Shown piece by piece: positions 19,653 through 28,548 of a stretch of DNA of 64,000 nt. The DNA lies in NCBI RefSeq assembly GCF_014268805.2, contig NZ_JABWRF020000001.1, positions 1,116,001 through 1,180,000 of the forward strand. The letters run 5' to 3'. Position 1 is the first letter of the stretch, and each line of letters opens with the position of its first letter. Source of the stretch: Pseudomonas farsensis. GTDB taxonomy: Bacteria; Pseudomonadota; Gammaproteobacteria; Pseudomonadales; Pseudomonadaceae. Made by a program: the position numbers and the translations under genes. A model generated the notes under the pieces. It did no database searches. It saw only the letters and a list, made by a program, of their open reading frames with translations, and had not been told where the DNA came from.

Positions 19653-20129
19653 GTGGAACATTACTATCGCGAATTGGTGAGTTTTCTCTGCGCTCGCCTA
19701 GGCAACCGCCAGGCCGCCGAAGACGTCGCCCATGACGCTTACTTGCGCGTGCTCGAACGCACTGCTGGCGAGCAGATCGAGCACCCGCGCGCGTTTCTCT
19801 ACCGCACTGCACTCAATCTGGTGGTCGACCGCCATCGGCGCCATCTGGTGCGTCAGGCTGAACCTCTGGAGGCGATCGAGAACGACGAGCGTTGGCAGAC
19901 ACCGGCGCTGTCGCAGGCAGTGCAGCATGATCAGCGTCTGGCCTTGATCCAGCAGGCATTGAACGAACTGCCTGCGACTTGCCGCGACTGCTTTGTGCTA
20001 CGCAAACTTGATGGCTTGTCGCACCCGCAGATCGCCGAACGCCTTGGCATATCGCGCAGCCTGGTGGAGAAACACATCGTCAATGCCATGAAGCATTGCC
20101 GCCAGCGCATGCGCCAGTGGGAAGGCTGA
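19653..20129 (+). CDS. fpvI: ECF sigma factor of the iron-starvation (FecI/FpvI-like) group
   Basis: The product has 158 residues and a GTG start. Region 2 contains YYRELVSFLCARLGNRQAAEDVAHDAYLRV. Region 4 contains NELPATCRDCFVLRKLDGLSHPQIAERLGISRSLVEKHI, a clear helix-turn-helix. FecI-like sigma factors direct transcription of siderophore genes after a TonB receptor signals through an anti-sigma factor. In P. aeruginosa, FpvI is encoded beside pvdR, as here, which supports the symbol. PvdS itself is a different member. No anti-sigma gene or TonB receptor is adjacent, which is unusual for this class. A Fur box precedes the gene. Confidence 0.72.
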   Translation: MEHYYRELVSFLCARLGNRQAAEDVAHDAYLRVLERTAGEQIEHPRAFLYRTALNLVVDRHRRHLVRQAEPLEAIENDERWQTPALSQAVQHDQRLALIQQALNELPATCRDCFVLRKLDGLSHPQIAERLGISRSLVEKHIVNAMKHCRQRMRQWEG

Positions 20130-20299
20130 TTGCAGGGTGTTGCGCGGCCGGTGAAAATTTCCACTGATGGCAACTTGATTTCCCGGCATTTACCGACAAC
20201 TATCAAACAAGACCGCCCGGGCTGCCTGCCTGCGGCTTGCCTGTACCGGCGCAGTAATGGTCATGGAGTCAATTTCCGCTTGCTGCCAAGGTCAGGACG

Positions 20300-20785
20300 A
20301 TGCCGAACAAATCCCTGCGCATCCTTATCGCTGATGAGCACCCCGAACAAAGGCTGCAGCTGGAACGGCTGCTCAACGGCCTGGGGTACTTCCGAATTGC
20401 TCCGGTAGAGAGCTTCGATGAGTTGCAGCGTCTGGTGCACAGCGCCTTGCAACCGTTCAACCTGTTGCTGGGCAATATCGAGCTGGCAAGCCACGCCGGG
20501 GTCGACCTGGCGCGGTTCTGCCAGGTCAGCACGCAGATTCAGCACGCCTTGCTGTACCACTCGCGTCAACTGAGGGTTCCGGTTGTGCCGCCGGGCGAGC
20601 GCCAGGCGGTGAGCGTCAGCCTGCCGCGCGCACCGGACAACGAAGCGCTCGAGTCCTTCATGGCAATCATCGACCTGCCGGTAGTGGTGGGGCAGTTGGC
20701 GCTGCCAGACTCGCTCGTGGGCCGGGGAGGGCCGGCTATGCGCCCGCGCAACTTCGGCCACACGGTGTTCAGCCGCAGTTCATGA
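20300..20785 (+). CDS. Pseudo-receiver (CheY-like fold) protein
   Basis: The product has 161 residues. The first 115 look like a response-regulator receiver: strand 1 RILIADEHPEQR carries the Asp-Glu pair, and strand 3 reads FNLLLGNIEL where the phospho-acceptor Asp is expected, so it is Asn. The lysine of strand 5 is also not evident. No DNA-binding output domain follows, and the C-terminal 45 residues are unstructured-looking. It is therefore probably a phosphorylation-independent receiver. It stands alone between the sigma factor and the MFS gene. Confidence 0.65.
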   Translation: MPNKSLRILIADEHPEQRLQLERLLNGLGYFRIAPVESFDELQRLVHSALQPFNLLLGNIELASHAGVDLARFCQVSTQIQHALLYHSRQLRVPVVPPGERQAVSVSLPRAPDNEALESFMAIIDLPVVVGQLALPDSLVGRGGPAMRPRNFGHTVFSRSS

Positions 20786-20836
20786 GGCGCAGCTTTTGCT
20801 ATCCTCTTGGCCCCTTGTCGAGCTAGCGGACCTGCC

Positions 20837-22162
20837 ATGACTGCCATCGATCCCGCCCGCGCGCCGCGTTTGTGCCGCGGTGACCACCGCACCCTGGGCC
20901 TGGCGGCGCTGGGCGGTGCCTTGGAGATCTACGACTTCATCATTTTCGTGTTCTTCACTTTGACGTTGAGCAAGCTGTTCTTTCCGCCTGAAATGCCGGA
21001 GTGGCTGCGCCTGTTGCAGAGTTTCGGGATTTTCGTCACCGGCTACCTGGCGCGGCCGCTGGGCGGCATCCTGATGGCGCATTTTGCCGACCACCTGGGA
21101 CGCAAGCGGGTGTTCAGCCTGAGCATCCTGATGATGGCGTTGCCGTGCCTGCTGATCGGGGTAATGCCGACTTACGCCGATATCGGCTACGCGGCGCCGC
21201 TGATTTTGCTGGCGCTGCGTATCCTGCAGGGTGCTGCGGTGGGGGGCGAGGTGCCCAGCGCCTGGACCTTTGTTGCTGAACACGCTCCGGCAGGGCGGCG
21301 CGGCTATGCGCTGGGGTTTCTTCAGGCGGGGTTGACCTTCGGCTATCTGCTCGGCGCGCTGACCGCGACGCTGCTGGCGCAGGTCTTCACCCCCCAGGAA
21401 ATCCTCGATTACGCCTGGCGTTACCCGTTCCTGCTGGGTGGGGTGTTCGGTGTGATTGGCGTGTGGCTGCGCCGCTGGCTCAGCGAAACGCCGGTGTTTC
21501 TGGCCCTGCGTGAGCGCAAGGAGCAGCCGGTGAGCTTTCCACTGCGCAGCGTGTTGCGCGAGCATCGCCGCGCACTGCTGCCGGCCGCGCTGCTGACCTG
21601 CGTGCTTACCTCGGCAGTGGTGGTGCTGGTAGTGATCACCCCGACCGTCATGCAGCAGCGCTTCGGCATGAGCGCGGGGCACACCTTCGCCTTGAGCAGC
21701 GTCGGCATCGTGTTTCTCAATATTGGTTGCGTGCTGGCCGGCTTGTTGGTCGACCGCATCGGTGCGTGGCGTGCGCTGATGATCTACAGCCTGCTGCTGC
21801 CGCTGGGCATCGGCGCGCTGTATGCGAGCCTGGTGGGGCAGTGGGATGCTATCTGGCTGGCGTATGCCTTGGCGGGTTTGTGCTGCGGCGTTGTGGGGGT
21901 GGTGCCGTCGGTGATGGTTGGCTTGTTCCCGGCGCAGATTCGCGTGTCGGGTATTTCCTTTACCTATAACGTTGCCTACGCGCTGTGGGCCAGTATTACG
22001 CCGCTGGCACTGATCGCGCTGATGCCGTGGAGCCCATGGGTGTGTGTCGTGTTTTGTCTGATCATGGGCATGGTCGGGGCGCTTACCGCCGTGTATTTCG
22101 GGCGGCGCGAGCCCCTGATGTTTGCTACCCAGGCGACGCCGGTCCTGTGCGGTGACAAATGA
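20837..22162 (+). CDS. MFS transporter, metabolite:H+ symporter type
   Basis: The product is a 441-residue inner-membrane protein with about 12 transmembrane segments. The N-terminal GGALEIYDFIIFVFF and the loop 2-3 motif GGILMAHFADHLGRKRVFSLS place it with ProP/KgtP/ShiA-like symporters. RILQGAAVGGEVPSAWTFVAEHAP is the typical helix 4-5 stretch. The substrate is probably a small organic acid or osmolyte and cannot be read from sequence. The ATG at 20837 is preferred over an in-frame GTG at 20807, which would add an unlikely extension. It converges on the ETF-QO gene across a shared terminator. Confidence 0.85.
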   Translation: MTAIDPARAPRLCRGDHRTLGLAALGGALEIYDFIIFVFFTLTLSKLFFPPEMPEWLRLLQSFGIFVTGYLARPLGGILMAHFADHLGRKRVFSLSILMMALPCLLIGVMPTYADIGYAAPLILLALRILQGAAVGGEVPSAWTFVAEHAPAGRRGYALGFLQAGLTFGYLLGALTATLLAQVFTPQEILDYAWRYPFLLGGVFGVIGVWLRRWLSETPVFLALRERKEQPVSFPLRSVLREHRRALLPAALLTCVLTSAVVVLVVITPTVMQQRFGMSAGHTFALSSVGIVFLNIGCVLAGLLVDRIGAWRALMIYSLLLPLGIGALYASLVGQWDAIWLAYALAGLCCGVVGVVPSVMVGLFPAQIRVSGISFTYNVAYALWASITPLALIALMPWSPWVCVVFCLIMGMVGALTAVYFGRREPLMFATQATPVLCGDK

Positions 22163-22182
22163 AGGGCTAGCCCCCTGACACC

Positions 22183-22219
22183 AAAAAGCCCCCGGGCCTT
22201 GCGGCCAGGGGGCTTTTTG
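22183..22219. terminator. Bidirectional intrinsic terminator
   Basis: AAAAAGCCCCC and GGGGGCTTTTT flank a GGGCC/GGCC-paired core. A-runs on one side and T-runs on the other serve both the MFS gene (plus) and the ETF-QO gene (minus). Confidence 0.92.
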
Positions 22220-22232
22220 TTGGGGCTGAGAC

Positions 22233-23897
22233 TTACATGTTCGGGTAAGTCGGCCCGCCGGCACCTTCAGGGGTGACCCAGGTGATGTTCTGGGCTGGGT
22301 CCTTGATGTCGCAGGTCTTGCAGTGCACGCAGTTCTGCGCGTTGATCTGGAAGCGTTTGCTGCCGTCTTCCTGGGCGACGACCTCGTACACACCGGCCGG
22401 GCAGTAGCGCTGCGCCGGTTCATCGTACAGCGGCAGGTTGCTGGCGATCGGGATGCTCGGGTCGGCGAGCTTCAGGTGGCAAGGTTGTTCCTCTTCATGG
22501 TTGGTGCTGGAGAGGAACACCGAGCTGAGCTTGTCGAAGCTGAGCTTGCCGTCGGGCTTGGGGTAATCGATCTTTTTCGAGTCGGCGGCTAGCTTGAGGC
22601 AGGCGTAGTCAGGCTTGGTGTCGCGCAGGGTGAACGGCAGCTTGCCGCCGAACCAGTTCTGGTCCACGTAGTTGAACGCAGCGCCCAGCAGCGGGCCGAA
22701 CTTGTGCATGGCCGGGCCGAAGTTACGGCTGGCGAACAGTTCTTCATACAGCCAGCTGGCTTTGAATGCAGCCACGTAGCCGTTGAGTTGGTCGCCGCCT
22801 TCGCTGCCGGCGAACAACGCCTCGGCCACCGCTTCGGCGGCGAGCATGCCAGACTTCATCGCGGTGTGGCTGCCCTTGATCTTGGCCACGTTCATGGTGC
22901 CCAGGTCGCAACCGATCAGCGCGCCGCCGTTGAAGATCATTTTCGGCAGCGAGTTGATGCCGCCTTTGGCCAGGGCGCGGGCGCCATAGCTGATGCGCTT
23001 GCCGCCTTCGAGGTACTGGCTGATCACCGGGTGGTGCTTGAGGCGCTGGAATTCGTCGAACGGCGACAGATACGGGTTGGCGTAGGAGAGGTCGACGATC
23101 AGGCCGACCACCACCTGGTTGTTCTCCAGGTGATACAGGAACGAGCCGCCGGTGTTGTCCTTGCTGACCACATCCAGCGGCCAGCCCGCGGTATGCACCA
23201 CCAGGCCCTGCTCATGCTTGGCCGGGTCGATTTCCCAGATTTCCTTGAGGCCGATGCCGTAGTGCTGCACATCGGCTTCGTTGTCCAGGTCGAAGCGCTT
23301 GATCAACTGCTTGCCGATATGGCCGCGGCAACCTTCGGCAAACAGGGTGTACTTGGCACGCAGTTCCATGCCCGGGGTGTACAGGCCGTCCTTTGGATTG
23401 CCTTCGCGGTCTACGCCCAGGTCGCCAGTGATGATGCCGCGTACTACGCCGTTTTCGTCGAACAGCGCTTCCTGGGCGGCGAAGCCTGGGTAGATTTCTA
23501 CGCCAAGGTTTTCGGCCTGTTGCGCCAGCCAGCGGCACAGGTTGCCCAGCGAAATAATGTAGTTGCCTTCGTTGTGCATGGTTTTGGGCACGAACAGGTC
23601 AGGCACTTTGGTAGCACTGCCGGCGTCCCGTAGCACATAAATGTCGTCGCGCTTCACTTCGGTATTGAGCGGCGCGCCGAGGGCTTTCCAGTCGGGGAAC
23701 AGCTCGTTCAGGGCGCGCGGCTCGAACACCGCGCCAGAGAGGATGTGGGCGCCGACTTCGGAGCCTTTTTCGACCACGCAGACGCTGATCTCGTTACCGG
23801 CTTCGGCGGCCTTCTGCTTCAGGCGGCAGGCGGCGGACAGGCCCGCCGGGCCTGCGCCGACGATGACCACGTCGAATTCCATGTATTCGCGTTCCAC
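22233..23897 (-). CDS. Electron transfer flavoprotein-ubiquinone oxidoreductase
   Basis: This membrane-associated enzyme passes electrons from reduced ETF to ubiquinone, linking fatty-acid and amino-acid oxidation to respiration. The product has 554 residues. An N-terminal FAD Rossmann motif (VVIVGAGPAGLSAACRL), the ubiquinone-binding central region and a C-terminal 4Fe-4S ferredoxin-like domain (YCPAGVYEV, NCVHCKTCDIKDP) are all present. The GTG at 23897 is chosen because GGAGAG lies just upstream and the length fits the family; longer in-frame starts to 23969 lack a site. It is divergent from etfBA. Confidence 0.95.
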   Translation of the reverse strand: MEREYMEFDVVIVGAGPAGLSAACRLKQKAAEAGNEISVCVVEKGSEVGAHILSGAVFEPRALNELFPDWKALGAPLNTEVKRDDIYVLRDAGSATKVPDLFVPKTMHNEGNYIISLGNLCRWLAQQAENLGVEIYPGFAAQEALFDENGVVRGIITGDLGVDREGNPKDGLYTPGMELRAKYTLFAEGCRGHIGKQLIKRFDLDNEADVQHYGIGLKEIWEIDPAKHEQGLVVHTAGWPLDVVSKDNTGGSFLYHLENNQVVVGLIVDLSYANPYLSPFDEFQRLKHHPVISQYLEGGKRISYGARALAKGGINSLPKMIFNGGALIGCDLGTMNVAKIKGSHTAMKSGMLAAEAVAEALFAGSEGGDQLNGYVAAFKASWLYEELFASRNFGPAMHKFGPLLGAAFNYVDQNWFGGKLPFTLRDTKPDYACLKLAADSKKIDYPKPDGKLSFDKLSSVFLSSTNHEEEQPCHLKLADPSIPIASNLPLYDEPAQRYCPAGVYEVVAQEDGSKRFQINAQNCVHCKTCDIKDPAQNITWVTPEGAGGPTYPNM

Positions 23898-24025
23898 AGG
23901 TTCTCTCCTACTCATCAAGGCTCGTGCTGTTGCTTGGTCTTTTTTTAGATGCATGGCGGTCATGCGCAACTGGCTTTGCTGTAGCTGCGCAAATGACGGA
24001 CTACACCGTTTTGTCTTGGCCGCGC

Positions 24026-24054
24026 ATTATATCTACACCACTTGGCCGGTCCAA
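24026..24054 (-). promoter_or_regulatory. Sigma-70 promoter of the ETF-QO gene
   Basis: On the minus strand TTGGAC (24054-24049), a 17-base spacer and TATAAT (24031-24026). This is a near-perfect promoter about 130 bases before the start codon. Confidence 0.75.
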
Positions 24055-24056
24055 TA

Positions 24057-24070
24057 CAAACGTTCGTTTG
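24057..24070. promoter_or_regulatory. PsrA-type operator
   Basis: CAAAC-GTTC-GTTTG fits the published PsrA motif (G/C)AAAC-N2-4-GTTT(G/C). It abuts the -35 hexamer of the ETF-QO promoter. PsrA is a TetR-family regulator that responds to long-chain fatty acids and controls beta-oxidation and ETF genes in P. aeruginosa. Confidence 0.65.
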
Positions 24071-24455
24071 AATTTGCCGCAGCCCAGTAAAATCAAAGGA
24101 ACGCGGCTTGAGGCTGGCCAATTTGCCGTATTGACCCGATTGGGTGATGCGGTCAAGATACGAGCGCTTTTGCGTTCGCCGTAGGCTGTCCGTCGGGCGC
24201 AGGTGCACCCCTAAAGACCAGGCGTGGAGCAGGGTTTACGGGCTGAATCAGGTTTTGTAGTGGAGTCTACACGCCACGACAGAAAATGACCCGCGGGTTT
24301 TGCCCGCCGGGTCGCAGCAAGACTGATCGGTCATCTGCCGTTTGTGCTGAATCCGGCCCGCTCCGGTACGTTTTTAGAGGTGCCCTTGTACCCACGCGCA
24401 TTCGCCGGGCAGTCCCCAGGCGATCTTCTTTTCACCGGAGAGTAACGAGGAATCC
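24071..24455. other. Non-coding spacer upstream of etfB
   Basis: These 385 bases lie between the PsrA-type operator and etfB. A weak plus-strand -10 (TAAAAT, 24088-24093) suggests that etfBA transcription could also start near the operator, leaving a leader of about 350 bases. I see no small gene, riboswitch core or terminator. Confidence 0.4.
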
Positions 24456-25205
24456 ATGAAGGTTCTTGTAGCTGTCAAACGAGTGGTCGACTACAACGTC
24501 AAGGTTCGCGTCAAGGCGGACAACTCCGGCGTCGACCTTGCTAACGTCAAGATGTCCATGAACCCCTTCTGCGAAATTGCCGTGGAAGAGGCCGTGCGCC
24601 TGAAGGAAAAAGGCGTTGCTTCCGAAATCGTCGTTGTCTCGGTAGGCCCGACCACCGCTCAGGAGCAGTTGCGTACTGCCTTGGCGCTGGGTGCCGACCG
24701 CGCCATCTTGGTCGAAGCCGCCGATGAGCTTAACTCGCTCGCCGTGGCCAAGGCGCTCAAGGCCATTGTCGACAAGGAACAGCCGCAGCTGGTGATCCTG
24801 GGCAAGCAGGCCATCGACAGCGACAACAACCAGACCGGCCAGATGCTGGCTGCGTTGACCGGTTTCGCCCAGGGCACCTTCGCCTCCAAGGTAGAAGTGG
24901 CTGGCGACAAGCTCAACGTCACCCGCGAAATCGACGGCGGCCTGCAAACCGTTGCGCTGAACCTGCCGGCCATCGTCACCACCGACCTGCGCCTGAACGA
25001 GCCGCGCTATGCGTCGCTGCCGAACATCATGAAGGCCAAGAAAAAGCCGCTGGAGACTGTGACTCCGGACGCGCTGGGCGTATCGCTCGCCTCTACCACC
25101 AAGACCATCAAGGTTGAAGCGCCGGCTGCACGCAGCGCAGGTATCAAGGTCAAGTCGGTGGCCGAACTGGTCGAGAAGCTGAAGAACGAAGCGAAGGTAA
25201 TCTAA
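24456..25205 (+). CDS. etfB: Electron transfer flavoprotein beta subunit
   Basis: The product has 249 residues and binds AMP in the ETF heterodimer. Family features are the N-terminal [20 protein letters not shown], the [13 protein letters not shown] turn, the [20 protein letters not shown] nucleotide region, and the [20 protein letters not shown] recognition loop that contacts dehydrogenase partners. GAGAGTAACGAGGA supplies the ribosome site. Its stop directly abuts the etfA ATG. Confidence 0.97.
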   Translation: MKVLVAVKRVVDYNVKVRVKADNSGVDLANVKMSMNPFCEIAVEEAVRLKEKGVASEIVVVSVGPTTAQEQLRTALALGADRAILVEAADELNSLAVAKALKAIVDKEQPQLVILGKQAIDSDNNQTGQMLAALTGFAQGTFASKVEVAGDKLNVTREIDGGLQTVALNLPAIVTTDLRLNEPRYASLPNIMKAKKKPLETVTPDALGVSLASTTKTIKVEAPAARSAGIKVKSVAELVEKLKNEAKVI

Positions 25206-26135
25206 ATGACTATCCTGGTTGTCGCTGAACACGAAAACGGTGCCGTAGCCCCGGCCACCCTGAACACTGTCGCCGCTGCTGCCAAAGTCGGCGGTGACAT
25301 CCACGTACTGGTCGCCGGCCAGAACGTAGGTGGCGTGGCTGAGTCCGCCGCCAAGATTGCCGGTGTAGCCAAGGTGCTGGTGGCGGACAACGCCGCCTAC
25401 GCCAATACCCTGCCGGAAAACGTCGCGCCGCTGATCGTCGAGCTGGCCAAGGGCTACAGCCACGTGCTGGCCCCGGCTACTACCAACGGCAAGAACATCC
25501 TGCCGCGGGTTGCGGCGCTGCTGGATGTCGACCAGATCTCCGAGATCATCACGGTCGAGTCTGCCGACACCTTCAAGCGCCCGATCTACGCCGGTAACGC
25601 CATTGCCACCGTGCAGTCCAGCGCTGCGGTCAAGGTGATCACCGTGCGTACCACCGGCTTCGATGCGGTGGCCGCAGAAGGCGGCTCCGCTGCCGTCGAA
25701 GCTGTGGCTGCTGCCCACGACGCCGGTATTTCCGCGTTCGTTGGCGAAGAGCTGGCCAAGTCTGACCGCCCTGAGCTGACCGCTGCCAAGATCGTCGTTT
25801 CCGGCGGCCGTGGCATGGGTAACGGTGACAACTTCAAGCATCTGTACACCCTGGCCGACAAGCTTGGCGCTGCGGTAGGTGCCTCGCGCGCCGCCGTCGA
25901 CGCAGGCTTCGTGCCCAACGACATGCAGGTCGGCCAGACCGGCAAGATCGTTGCGCCACAGCTGTACATCGCCGTCGGTATCTCCGGTGCGATCCAGCAC
26001 CTGGCCGGCATGAAAGACTCCAGGGTGATCGTTGCGATCAACAAGGACGAAGAGGCGCCGATCTTCCAGGTTGCCGATTACGGCCTGGTGGCCGACCTGT
26101 TCGAAGCCGTTCCAGAGCTGGAAAAGCTGGTCTGA
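25206..26135 (+). CDS. etfA: Electron transfer flavoprotein alpha subunit
   Basis: The product has 309 residues. This subunit carries the FAD of ETF. The C-terminal FAD domain shows [53 protein letters not shown] and [12 protein letters not shown], all characteristic. It starts on the base after the etfB stop. A strong terminator follows 22 bases after the stop. ETF accepts electrons from acyl-CoA and other flavin dehydrogenases and gives them to the quinone oxidoreductase encoded divergently. Confidence 0.97.
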   Translation: MTILVVAEHENGAVAPATLNTVAAAAKVGGDIHVLVAGQNVGGVAESAAKIAGVAKVLVADNAAYANTLPENVAPLIVELAKGYSHVLAPATTNGKNILPRVAALLDVDQISEIITVESADTFKRPIYAGNAIATVQSSAAVKVITVRTTGFDAVAAEGGSAAVEAVAAAHDAGISAFVGEELAKSDRPELTAAKIVVSGGRGMGNGDNFKHLYTLADKLGAAVGASRAAVDAGFVPNDMQVGQTGKIVAPQLYIAVGISGAIQHLAGMKDSRVIVAINKDEEAPIFQVADYGLVADLFEAVPELEKLV

Positions 26136-26157
26136 TCCAGCGGCTTCACTTATAAAG

Positions 26158-26191
26158 AAGCCCGGCCCCGTCATGGGGGTCGGGCTTTTTT
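26158..26191 (+). terminator. Intrinsic terminator of etfBA
   Basis: AAGCCCGGCCCC / GGGGGTCGGGCTT stem with a TCAT loop, followed by seven T. Confidence 0.93.
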
Positions 26192-26215
26192 TATGCAAGG
26201 CAGGGAGTGGTGTGC

Positions 26216-27025
26216 ATGGCGTTTGGTTCGAGCAAGAAGGTGCTGGCCTGTGTGTTGGCGTTACTGTCCACGCCCGTGTGGGCGGTAGGCAAGTGCGAGC
26301 GCCTGGTGGTCACCGGTAGCCCCGATGCGCCGCCGTATTCCTGGCAGGACCCGCAAGACCCCAAGCACCTGATCGGCGCCAATGTCGACCTGCTGCGCCA
26401 AGTGGCTGGCGAGCTGGGGCTCAAGGTCGAAGTTCTGCACGCCGGCAGGCGCGAACAGGCCCTCGAAGAGGTGCGCAGCGGGCGCATGGACCTGCTGCTC
26501 GATACACCGATGCAGGTCGCTCAGCTGACTGCGCTGGACTACATCCACCCGCCGCTGCAGCTTAACGAATACCTGGTCTGGACCCGTCACGACGCGGTAC
26601 TGGAGTTCAACGGCCCAGCCGACCTTGCCCGCTACCAGGGCAGCGTTTCGCAGAAGGCACGCCTGACCCCGGCCTTCGATGCCTTCGCCAAGGCTCAGCT
26701 CAAGCTGGACCGTGCGCAAAACCTTACCCAAGCCTTCCAGAAGCTGGTGCTGGGTCAGGTCGATTACGTGCTGGCCGGGCGCTATTCAGGCATGGCCCTG
26801 ACGCAAAGCCTGGGGGTTGGCAACGATGTGATCGCCCGTGGCCTGCCCGTGGACCGCCCGGGGTTGTACCTGGCGGTTTCGCACAACTCGGCCTGCAACG
26901 ACAGCTGGTTGCGCGGCCAGTTGGCCAGCAAGCTCGCACAGTTGCCGCTTTCCGGTACCTCCGAGGCGGTGTTGCAGCGCAACGTGGAGCGCTGGAAGGC
27001 CCAGATGCAGCCCGCTGCCCAGTAG
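26216..27025 (+). CDS. Periplasmic solute-binding protein, family 3-like
   Basis: The product has 269 residues with a Sec signal (SSKKVLACVLALLSTPVWA). The mature part has the two-lobed bacterial extracellular solute-binding fold: LVVTGSPDAPPYSW near the start, GANVDLLRQVAGELGLKVEVL in lobe 1, and a repeated-lobe crossover near FQKLVLGQVDYVLAGRYSG. No permease or ATPase gene is adjacent, so it may serve a distant transporter or be a stand-alone sensor-type binding protein. The ligand is unknown. The ATG at 26216 gives the complete signal peptide; an in-frame GTG lies just upstream. Confidence 0.82.
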   Translation: MAFGSSKKVLACVLALLSTPVWAVGKCERLVVTGSPDAPPYSWQDPQDPKHLIGANVDLLRQVAGELGLKVEVLHAGRREQALEEVRSGRMDLLLDTPMQVAQLTALDYIHPPLQLNEYLVWTRHDAVLEFNGPADLARYQGSVSQKARLTPAFDAFAKAQLKLDRAQNLTQAFQKLVLGQVDYVLAGRYSGMALTQSLGVGNDVIARGLPVDRPGLYLAVSHNSACNDSWLRGQLASKLAQLPLSGTSEAVLQRNVERWKAQMQPAAQ

Positions 27026-27189
27026 TTTCTCGCCGTTACGCCGCGAATTGGCGGGCAAGGGAAACACTTCCCCCCGTCAGGTGCTCAAATGCAGCGCAAA
27101 CACGTTACTATTGCCGCTTTGCGCGCGAGCCTCAGCCCTGAGCGTTCGTGGCTCTCACCCAGTCATTCGGCGTAAGAGGCTCATTCGGC

Positions 27190-27543
27190 TTGAATATACG
27201 TTTCTCAATAATTGCCCTTGGCATGCTTGGCCTGGCCGGTTGCGCCAGCGACCCGGCGCCTGTCGAGCAGCTGCGCCTTTCCGAGCAGGCGCTGGAACAG
27301 GCCAAGGCGGTCGGGGCAACCGAGCAGGTGCCGGAATACAAACTGGCCGAAGACAAACTCACCCGCGCCAAGGCCAACATGGCCAGCGAAAGCTATCGCG
27401 ATGCGCGCATGCGCGCCGAGCAGGCTGAACTTGATGCGCGCCTGGCCGAGGCCCGCGTGTTGACGCAAAAAAGCGAAGAGCAACTGCAGGTGCTGCAATC
27501 ACGGGTCAAGCGCCTGCGTAAACAGCTGGAGGTGCAGCCATGA
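27190..27543 (+). CDS. DUF4398-type envelope lipoprotein
   Basis: The product has 117 residues if it begins at the TTG 27190 (NIRFSIIALGMLGLAGC, a clean lipoprotein signal with lipobox LAGC). A GTG at 27148 would add 14 residues before the signal and is less likely. AAGAGG lies upstream. The mature part is a highly charged helical repeat (QALEQAKAVGATEQVPEYKL and similar), as in DUF4398 proteins. Its last codons overlap the start of the following OmpA-family gene by four bases, so the two are translationally coupled and probably act together at the cell envelope. Confidence 0.8.
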   Translation: MNIRFSIIALGMLGLAGCASDPAPVEQLRLSEQALEQAKAVGATEQVPEYKLAEDKLTRAKANMASESYRDARMRAEQAELDARLAEARVLTQKSEEQLQVLQSRVKRLRKQLEVQP

Positions 27544-28349
27544 AGCGCAGCAAGCCAATGGCGGCACTGGCCCTGGTGGCCCTGGTCGGTTTGCAAGGTT
27601 GCGCCAGCCAGCGCAGCGAGTCGGCGCTCGATGACGCCACCGCGGCCTACCAGAAGGTCAAGGACAACTCCGATGTGCTGCGCAGTGCGCCGCGCGATGT
27701 GATCCGGGCCGGCGAGTCGCTGGGCCGTGCCGAGCGCCTGGCCGGTTATATCGGCACGGGCCCCGACGTGCGCCACTATGCCTACCTGAGCCAGCGCTAC
27801 AGCGAAATCGCTGCCGAGCACGCCAAGCTTGCGCTCAACCAGGAGCGCGTGACCAAGCTTGACCTCGACCGCCAGCGGCTGCAATTGGCGCTGCGTGAAG
27901 CCAAGCTTGCCAGTGTGCAGCAACAGGGCAAATTCATCGAGGCGCAAATTTCTGCGCTGGCATCTCAGCAGAGCGACCGGGGCCTGGTAATGACCCTGGG
28001 TGATGTGCTGTTCGATACCGGCCAGGCGGACCTCAAAAACACTGCCAGCCGCACCGTGCTCAAGCTGGTGCAGTTCCTCCAGCTCAACCCGCGTCGCGTG
28101 GTGCGCATCGAGGGCTACACCGACAGCACCGGCACCCCGGAAGACAACCTGCGGCTGTCGCGCGAGCGTGCGCAATCGGTCGGCGACATGCTGGTCGACC
28201 TAGGCGTGAAGGAAGAACGCATCGAGGTGGTCGGTTATGGCGACCAGTATCCGGTCGAGGCCAATGCCTCGGAGCGGGGCAGGGCGCAGAACCGTCGGGT
28301 CGAGATCGTCTTCTCGGACGATAAAGGCAAGCTGTCTCCCGCACGCTAA
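27540..28349 (+). CDS. OmpA-family lipoprotein with DUF4398-like N-terminal region
   Basis: The product has 269 residues. A lipoprotein signal ends in LQGC. Residues about 25-140 are helical and DUF4398-like. Residues about 150-265 form an OmpA/Pal-type peptidoglycan-binding domain, with LGDVLFDTGQADL, RIEGYTDSTGTPEDNLRLSRERA and GYGDQYPVEANASERGRAQNRRVEI. It therefore anchors the outer membrane to the cell wall. It follows the small lipoprotein gene with a four-base overlap, and a terminator lies just after the stop. Confidence 0.9.
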   Translation: MKRSKPMAALALVALVGLQGCASQRSESALDDATAAYQKVKDNSDVLRSAPRDVIRAGESLGRAERLAGYIGTGPDVRHYAYLSQRYSEIAAEHAKLALNQERVTKLDLDRQRLQLALREAKLASVQQQGKFIEAQISALASQQSDRGLVMTLGDVLFDTGQADLKNTASRTVLKLVQFLQLNPRRVVRIEGYTDSTGTPEDNLRLSRERAQSVGDMLVDLGVKEERIEVVGYGDQYPVEANASERGRAQNRRVEIVFSDDKGKLSPAR

Positions 28350-28358
28350 GCGTAAAGG

Positions 28359-28396
28359 GCCCCGCGATCGGCTGCAGTCGATCAGCGGGGCTTTTT
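28359..28396 (+). terminator. Intrinsic terminator of the lipoprotein operon
   Basis: GCCCCGC / GCGGGGC with an inner GATCG/CGATC stem, followed by five T. Confidence 0.9.
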
Positions 28397-28548
28397 GTAA
28401 GCGCGGCTGTTCACCGTTTCGCTGTCACGCAACTGTATTGTTGACTAATCTCTGATCTGTCCCAGTACACTTTGCAACTGTTACGGTATTCTGACTTGGC
28501 TGTAGGCCACACAAGAACAATGACCTGTCCGCGCTTCGAGAACACGCC

